DNA from: AR5 sp041497115
GTDB taxonomy: Bacteria; Methylomirabilota; Methylomirabilia; Rokubacteriales; CSP1-6
Assembly (NCBI GenBank): GCA_041497115.1
Contig: JBGQFW010000011.1
Coordinates: 4,825 to 68,824, forward strand
Reading direction: 5' to 3'
DNA length: 64,000 nt
This document shows positions 60,058 through 64,000 of the stretch, in pieces. The position numbers and the translations under genes are program-made. How positions within the stretch are numbered: the stretch's first letter is position 1; each line of letters begins with the position of its first letter. The notes under the pieces were generated by a model. It was given only the letters and a program-made list of their open reading frames with translations, made no database searches and was not told where the DNA came from.

Positions 60058-61148
60058 GCCCCGGCCTCCGGCGTGATGTCGATCCAGCGCCCGCCCGCAA
60101 CGGCCGCGTCGGCGGCGGCGTCGAGCACCTGCTGGGCGCGCACCCCCTCGAGGAGCGAGGGCGAGGGCGTGCGACCGCTTCGGATGCCCTCGAGGAAACG
60201 GGCGACGAGCGGCGCGATGGTGCCGCGCCCGATCTGCTCGAACGCCTCGGCGCCGGCCACCGCCGGCGCCGCCGCGCGCGGCGTCACCGGCTCGAAGGCG
60301 CCGCCGCGCGAGAGGCGCACCTCGCCCGCCCACCACGCGGGCGCCTCGCGCCCGAGGCGATACTGCACGGCGCCGGTGGTGCCATACGCCTCCAGCGTGT
60401 GCTCGTTGACGCCGTGGGCGACGCGGCTGGCGGTGAACGACACCTGGGCGCCGCCCGCGAGCACGCCGAGGAGGGTGCACCAGTCCTCGGCGTCGGCCGG
60501 ACGCGCCACGCCGGGCGCCGAGCGGCTCGGATAGGCGACGCCCATCGTCGCCGTCACGCGCGCGAACTCGCCGAAGCACCAGCGGATCATGTCCACCACG
60601 TGCACGCCCATGTCGCCGAGCGCGCCATGGCCGGCCTGCGCGCGGTCCATGCGCCAGGTGGCCGCCGCGCTCTCGGCGGCCCAGCGCGCGCCGAGCCAGC
60701 GCCCGGCGATGTGGAACGGCCGGCCGATCGCCCCCTCGGCGACCAGGTCGTGGAAGGTCTGCATGGCGGCGGTGAACCGCCAGTTGAAGCCGGTCATCGC
60801 GATTCGCCCGGCGCGGGCGGCGGCCTGCACCATGCGGCGCCCCTCGGCCACCGTCATCGCCACCGGCTTCTCGCACAGCACGTGGGCGCCGCGGGCGAAC
60901 GCGGCCTCGGCGATCGCCAGGTGCAGGTGCGGCGGCGTGGCGATGACCACGATCTCCGGTCGCGCGCGCTCGAGCAGGTCTTCCCAGCGCGCGAACACTT
61001 GGGGAACGCCGTGGGCGTCGGCGATCGTGCGCGCCGCCGCCTCGTCACGCTGGCTCACCGCGACGACCTCGCAGCCGTTGGCCTGGAACGCCGGAATGTG
61101 GGCGCGGCCGAAGCCGAGCCCGATGACGCCGACACTGGGACCTGCCAT
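60054..61148 (-). CDS. Gfo/Idh/MocA-family oxidoreductase
   Basis: 364 aa behind CGGGAGGC. NAD(P) fold VIGLGFGRAHIPAFQANG; CEKPVAM motif near 93-99 with the catalytic Lys; C-terminal beta-sheet domain with GALGDMGVHVVDMI. Acts on sugars, cyclitols or related hydroxy compounds. Probably in one transcript with the methyltransferase, hydrolase and cupin genes. Confidence 0.92.
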   Translation of the reverse strand: MAGPSVGVIGLGFGRAHIPAFQANGCEVVAVSQRDEAAARTIADAHGVPQVFARWEDLLERARPEIVVIATPPHLHLAIAEAAFARGAHVLCEKPVAMTVAEGRRMVQAAARAGRIAMTGFNWRFTAAMQTFHDLVAEGAIGRPFHIAGRWLGARWAAESAAATWRMDRAQAGHGALGDMGVHVVDMIRWCFGEFARVTATMGVAYPSRSAPGVARPADAEDWCTLLGVLAGGAQVSFTASRVAHGVNEHTLEAYGTTGAVQYRLGREAPAWWAGEVRLSRGGAFEPVTPRAAAPAVAGAEAFEQIGRGTIAPLVARFLEGIRSGRTPSPSLLEGVRAQQVLDAAADAAVAGGRWIDITPEAGA

Positions 61149-61169
61149 GCGAATGCCTCCCGGGACGGG

Positions 61170-61973
61170 TTACGAGTGGGCGCGCTGGGCGCGCAGGAAG
61201 TCGCCGACGGCGCGGTTGTACGGCTCGGGCAGGACTTGCGGCACGAAATGGCCGCCGCCGTCGAGCACGACGTACCGGGCGCCCGGGATCCCCCGGGCCA
61301 GCTCGTCGGAATAGAACTTCGGCGTCGTCATGTCGTCCTGCGCGACGACGACGAGCGTCGGCGTGCGGATGTCGCCCAGTTGCTTGCGCCGATCGAACGC
61401 GACGATGGCGTCGATGCGGCTGGCGACGATCTCCGCCGGCGGCCACGCGGCTACCTGCGCGCGGTGCCCCTCGGCGATCGTCGCGTCGTTGCGGCTCACC
61501 CACTCGGGCGGCGCCAGCACCAGCACCGAGGCGCGCAGGTAGGCTTCGATGCCGCGCGTGAGCAGCACGTCCTTGCGCGCCTCGAACAGCCGGCGGAAGT
61601 AGGGGTCCGGCCCCGCCCACGTCGCCGAGAGCACCAGGCTGCGCAGCCGCCGCGGGTGATCGAGCGCGATCACCTGGCCGATGGCGCCGCCGGTGGAGTG
61701 GCCGACCAGGTGGGCGGCCTCGACGCCGAGCGCGTCCATGAGCCGCAGCGTGTCGGCGGCCATCTGCTCGACCGAATAGCGGATCTTCGAGTGCGTGCTG
61801 CGCCCGGCGCCGCGGTGGTCGTGGACGATCACGCGGAAGTCGTCCTTGAAGGCCGCGACTTGCGGGGCCCAGAACGCCCCCTGGCCGGAGAGGCCGGGCA
61901 CGAGCATCAGCGGCTCGCCGCGCCCCGCCTCCTCGTAGTGGATCTCGGCGTCGCCGATCGAGACGGTCGGCAT
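61170..61973 (-). CDS. Alpha/beta hydrolase
   Basis: 267 aa. Nucleophile elbow GHSTGGAIG (Ser about 96), HDHRGAGRST oxyanion side, Asp in VAQDD and His in GGGHFVPQ. Resembles the RutD/3-oxoadipate enol-lactonase group. Lies 5 nt downstream of the cupin gene. Substrate unknown; lactone or ester hydrolysis likely. Confidence 0.9.
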   Translation of the reverse strand: MPTVSIGDAEIHYEEAGRGEPLMLVPGLSGQGAFWAPQVAAFKDDFRVIVHDHRGAGRSTHSKIRYSVEQMAADTLRLMDALGVEAAHLVGHSTGGAIGQVIALDHPRRLRSLVLSATWAGPDPYFRRLFEARKDVLLTRGIEAYLRASVLVLAPPEWVSRNDATIAEGHRAQVAAWPPAEIVASRIDAIVAFDRRKQLGDIRTPTLVVVAQDDMTTPKFYSDELARGIPGARYVVLDGGGHFVPQVLPEPYNRAVGDFLRAQRAHS

Positions 61974-61978
61974 CGGGT

Positions 61979-62482
61979 CTAGGGGTTCGCCTTCGTGTCG
62001 TTCATCCCCAGCGCGCGTTCGATGGCGACGACGTCGGCCGGCCGCGCGAACGGCGCCGGCGCCGGCTCGCCGGCCGCGCGGGGGCGCCCGATCGCCTTGA
62101 AGAAGTCCTCGAGCCCCGGCGGCGTGATGACCCAGAGCATCACCAGGTCGTCCGGACCGTCGTTGACGAGCTCGTGCTTGACGTCCCAGCCGAGGAAGCA
62201 CGCGGTGCCCGCCACCAGCGGGTGGCGGACGCCGTCCACGAGGACGTGGCCGCGCCCGCGGAAGCAGATCTGCAGCTCGATCTGATCCCCATGCGAGTGC
62301 TCGCGCACGCGGCCGCCCGGCGCGATCGTCTGGTAGCCCATGGACAGCGTCCCGAAGCCGGTGAGGGCGGGCGTCAGCGCGGGGTCGGCGTGGCCGTTGG
62401 CCGGCACCGGCTGCCAGTACGACGGCCCCTCCCCGGGCTGGACGACGACGGCGTGGCCTCTCACGGTCGGCGCGCTGCTCAT
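61979..62482 (-). CDS. Cupin-domain protein
   Basis: 167 aa from ATG 62482, preferred to ATG 62506 because GGGAGGAGACC precedes it and a TATCAT box covers the earlier one. Metal motif EHSHGDQIELQICFRGRG and a second motif PLVAGTACFLGWDVKHELVN. Single conserved beta-barrel. Likely a metal-dependent dioxygenase, isomerase or sensor in the same pathway as the hydrolase downstream. Confidence 0.85.
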   Translation of the reverse strand: MSSAPTVRGHAVVVQPGEGPSYWQPVPANGHADPALTPALTGFGTLSMGYQTIAPGGRVREHSHGDQIELQICFRGRGHVLVDGVRHPLVAGTACFLGWDVKHELVNDGPDDLVMLWVITPPGLEDFFKAIGRPRAAGEPAPAPFARPADVVAIERALGMNDTKANP

Positions 62483-62607
62483 GCTCGGTCTCCTCCCGGA
62501 GCGCATGATACGCCGACGCGGCCGTCAGTCGCTCGACAGTGTGCGTGACGCGGGGACAGAAAACGCTTCGCGCCCGGCGCCGCCCGCCCGTAAACTCGCG
62601 GCAACGC

Positions 62608-64000
62608 GTGGCCACGCTGGAACCCGGACCTGGCATTCCCGCTGCACCGCCCGACGGCATGCGCGCCCCCGCCCGCCCGCTGCGCTACCACTTCTCCGGC
62701 GTCGCCGGCGCGGGGATGAACCCCCTGGCCCAGCTCATGCGCGCCCGCGGCCACACCGTGCAGGGCTCGGACCGGGCGCTGGATCAGGGCAAGAGTCCGG
62801 ACGTCGCCGCGCGGCTGCGCGAGGCGGGCGTCGAGCTGGCCCGGCAGGACGGCGGCGCCGTCACCCCGGCCATCGACCGGTTTGTCTATTCGAGCGCCGT
62901 CGAACCCGACACGCCGGAGATGCGCGCGGCGCGCGCGCTCGGCGTCGAGCTGGTGCCCCGCCCCGCGCTGCTGGCCGAGGTCGTCAACGCCGGGCGCCCC
63001 GGCGTGGCGGTGGCCGGCACCAGCGGGAAGAGCACGATCGTGGGGATGCTGGCCTGGCTCCTGCGCGAGGGCGGCGTGGCGGCCACCCTCCTGGGCGGCG
63101 CCCCGCTCGTCGGCGGCGGCAGCGGCGGCTGCTTCACGCTGGGGCCCGCCGACGGCCCCGTGGTCGTCGAGGCGTGCGAGGCAGACGGCACGCTGGTCGG
63201 CTACCGGCCTACATTGGGCCTCGTGCACAACATCAGCCGTGATCACGCCGAGCTCGTCTCGCTGCGCGTGCAGTTCTTTAGCTTCGCCGCCAACTGCCGT
63301 CGCGTGCTCGTCAACGCGCGCTGCCCGGAGGCCGCCGCGCTCGGCCGCCGGCGCGGGGCGTTCACCTACGGCCTGGACCGCGGCGCCGACGCGCCGCTGC
63401 AGGCGCTGAGCACCGGCCCGGCCCGCGCGTGCGGCATCCTGACCTGGAGCGGCGAGACGCTCACGCTCGACGTGCCGCAGCCCGGGCTGCACAACCTCGA
63501 GAACGCCGCCGCCGCCGCGGTGCTGGCACTCGAGCTGGGGCTGCCGCCGCGCGCCATCGCCGACGGCCTGGCCCGCTTCCCCGGCGTGGCCCGCCGCTTC
63601 GAGGTCGTGGGCACCACCCCGGCCGGCATCCGCGTGGTGGACGACTACGCCCACAACGGCGAGAAGCTGCGCGCCGCGCTGACGACGGCGCAGGCCGGTG
63701 CCCCGCGCGTGCTCGCCGTCTTCCAGCCCCACGGCTTCGGCCCCGCGCGCTTCCTGCGCCCCGAGCTGCGCGAGCTGCTGCCGGCGCTCCTGCGCCCGGA
63801 CGACCGGTTCTGCTACGCGGAGATCTTCTACGCGGGCGGGACGGTCGCGCGCGACGTCTCGAGCCGCGCGCTGGCCGCCGACCTGCCGGCGCCCCTTCAC
63901 TGCGGCTACGCCGCCGACCACGAGGCGGCGCGCCGCTGGGTGGTGGCCGAGGCGCGCCCCGGCGACACCGTGCTGGTCATGGGCGCGCGCGATCCCGACC
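62608..64000 (+). CDS. Mur-ligase-family protein (UDP-N-acetylmuramate ligase, MurC/Mpl-like), right end cut
   Basis: An open frame from GTG 62608, or ATG 62659, to the window edge, at least 464 codons with no stop. N-terminal FSGVAGAGMNPLAQLMRARG and GSD give the UDP-binding Rossmann start; VAGTSGKSTIVGMLAWLL is the ATP loop; VHNISRDHAEL follows; NLENAAAAAV and DDYAHNGEKLRAALTTAQ are the C-domain motifs. It lacks the usual GTHGKT wording of MurC (TSGKS instead), so it may be a recycling Mpl-type enzyme or a ligase for another acid. TAAACT lies 11 nt before the GTG. Confidence 0.88.
   Translation, partial: MATLEPGPGIPAAPPDGMRAPARPLRYHFSGVAGAGMNPLAQLMRARGHTVQGSDRALDQGKSPDVAARLREAGVELARQDGGAVTPAIDRFVYSSAVEPDTPEMRAARALGVELVPRPALLAEVVNAGRPGVAVAGTSGKSTIVGMLAWLLREGGVAATLLGGAPLVGGGSGGCFTLGPADGPVVVEACEADGTLVGYRPTLGLVHNISRDHAELVSLRVQFFSFAANCRRVLVNARCPEAAALGRRRGAFTYGLDRGADAPLQALSTGPARACGILTWSGETLTLDVPQPGLHNLENAAAAAVLALELGLPPRAIADGLARFPGVARRFEVVGTTPAGIRVVDDYAHNGEKLRAALTTAQAGAPRVLAVFQPHGFGPARFLRPELRELLPALLRPDDRFCYAEIFYAGGTVARDVSSRALAADLPAPLHCGYAADHEAARRWVVAEARPGDTVLVMGARDPD

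Overview
The window is very GC-rich, densely packed chromosomal DNA from a free-living, probably aerobic and heterotrophic Gram-negative bacterium. A TonB-dependent receptor, a lipoprotein and periplasmic c-type cytochromes imply an outer membrane. The gene mix is PQQ synthesis with periplasmic dehydrogenases, many CoA-dependent catabolic enzymes, flavin and diiron oxygenases, an aldehyde:ferredoxin oxidoreductase and stand-alone MetE-core enzymes. With the base composition this resembles uncultivated soil or sediment lineages such as Candidatus Rokubacteria (Methylomirabilota). That assignment is an inference from gene content; no rRNA or tRNA gene is visible to anchor it.

Layout. 1-4439: M20 peptidase end, HMG-CoA-synthase-like/DUF35 fusion, thiolase, 2-hydroxyacid dehydrogenase. 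4509-5897: DinB-like protein and a DsbA-like thioredoxin, divergent. 5908-11025: a PQQ block, with a diheme cytochrome c and a sorbosone-dehydrogenase-type enzyme reading left and pqqABCDE reading right. 11010-15671: FMN reductase, MBL hydrolase, a DUF2061 membrane protein, and an operon of diiron ferritin-like protein, luciferase-like monooxygenase and NTF2-like protein. 15762-18874: MFS transporter, MetE-core protein, TauD-type dioxygenase. 18875-23253: small membrane protein, bluB and a Dpp-type ABC importer lacking ATPases. 23272-25576: paired acyl-CoA dehydrogenases. 25635-31006: small secreted protein, sulfotransferase-like protein, CxxC/HIT-like protein, FMN-dependent 2-hydroxyacid oxidase, CoA transferase, rpsU, a wrecked glycosyltransferase, HAD hydrolase. 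31070-36801: FadB/J-like protein, amidase, 3-hydroxyisobutyrate-dehydrogenase-like protein, lipoprotein, amidohydrolase. 36798-38678: leuA behind a candidate leucine attenuator. 38697-42878: universal stress protein, then an AOR / aldo-keto reductase / TauD operon. 42880-48793: YtcJ-like amidohydrolase, double-hotdog thioesterase, a second Dpp-type importer without ATPases. 48794-52496: TonB-dependent receptor, P-loop kinase-like protein, FAH-family protein. 52500-57060: 2-hydroxyacid dehydrogenase, GlxA-type regulator, second MetE-core protein, M24 peptidase-like protein. 57090-64000: nucleotidyltransferase with a small partner, acyl-CoA ligase, methyltransferase, Gfo/Idh/MocA oxidoreductase, alpha/beta hydrolase, cupin, and a Mur ligase that runs off the right edge.

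Genes are packed with ATGA, GTGA and TGATG overlaps, and no gene-free stretch exceeds 300 bases. The short intergenic gaps hold the most unusual signals. One is a family of GC-rich hairpin repeats whose stems change length in a compensating way. Another is a set of TAnnnT boxes placed 6-8 nt before start codons that lack a ribosome-binding site, which suggests leaderless transcripts. The third is the leuA leader, with its own promoter, a 24-residue reading frame with Leu codons near its end, and a strong intrinsic terminator.

Most coordinates are well supported by frame, domain content and neighbour spacing. Where the start is a judgement (the cytochrome, nucleotidyltransferase, MFS, TonB receptor and Mur ligase genes) this is stated. 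Functions are family-level unless a gene symbol is given.
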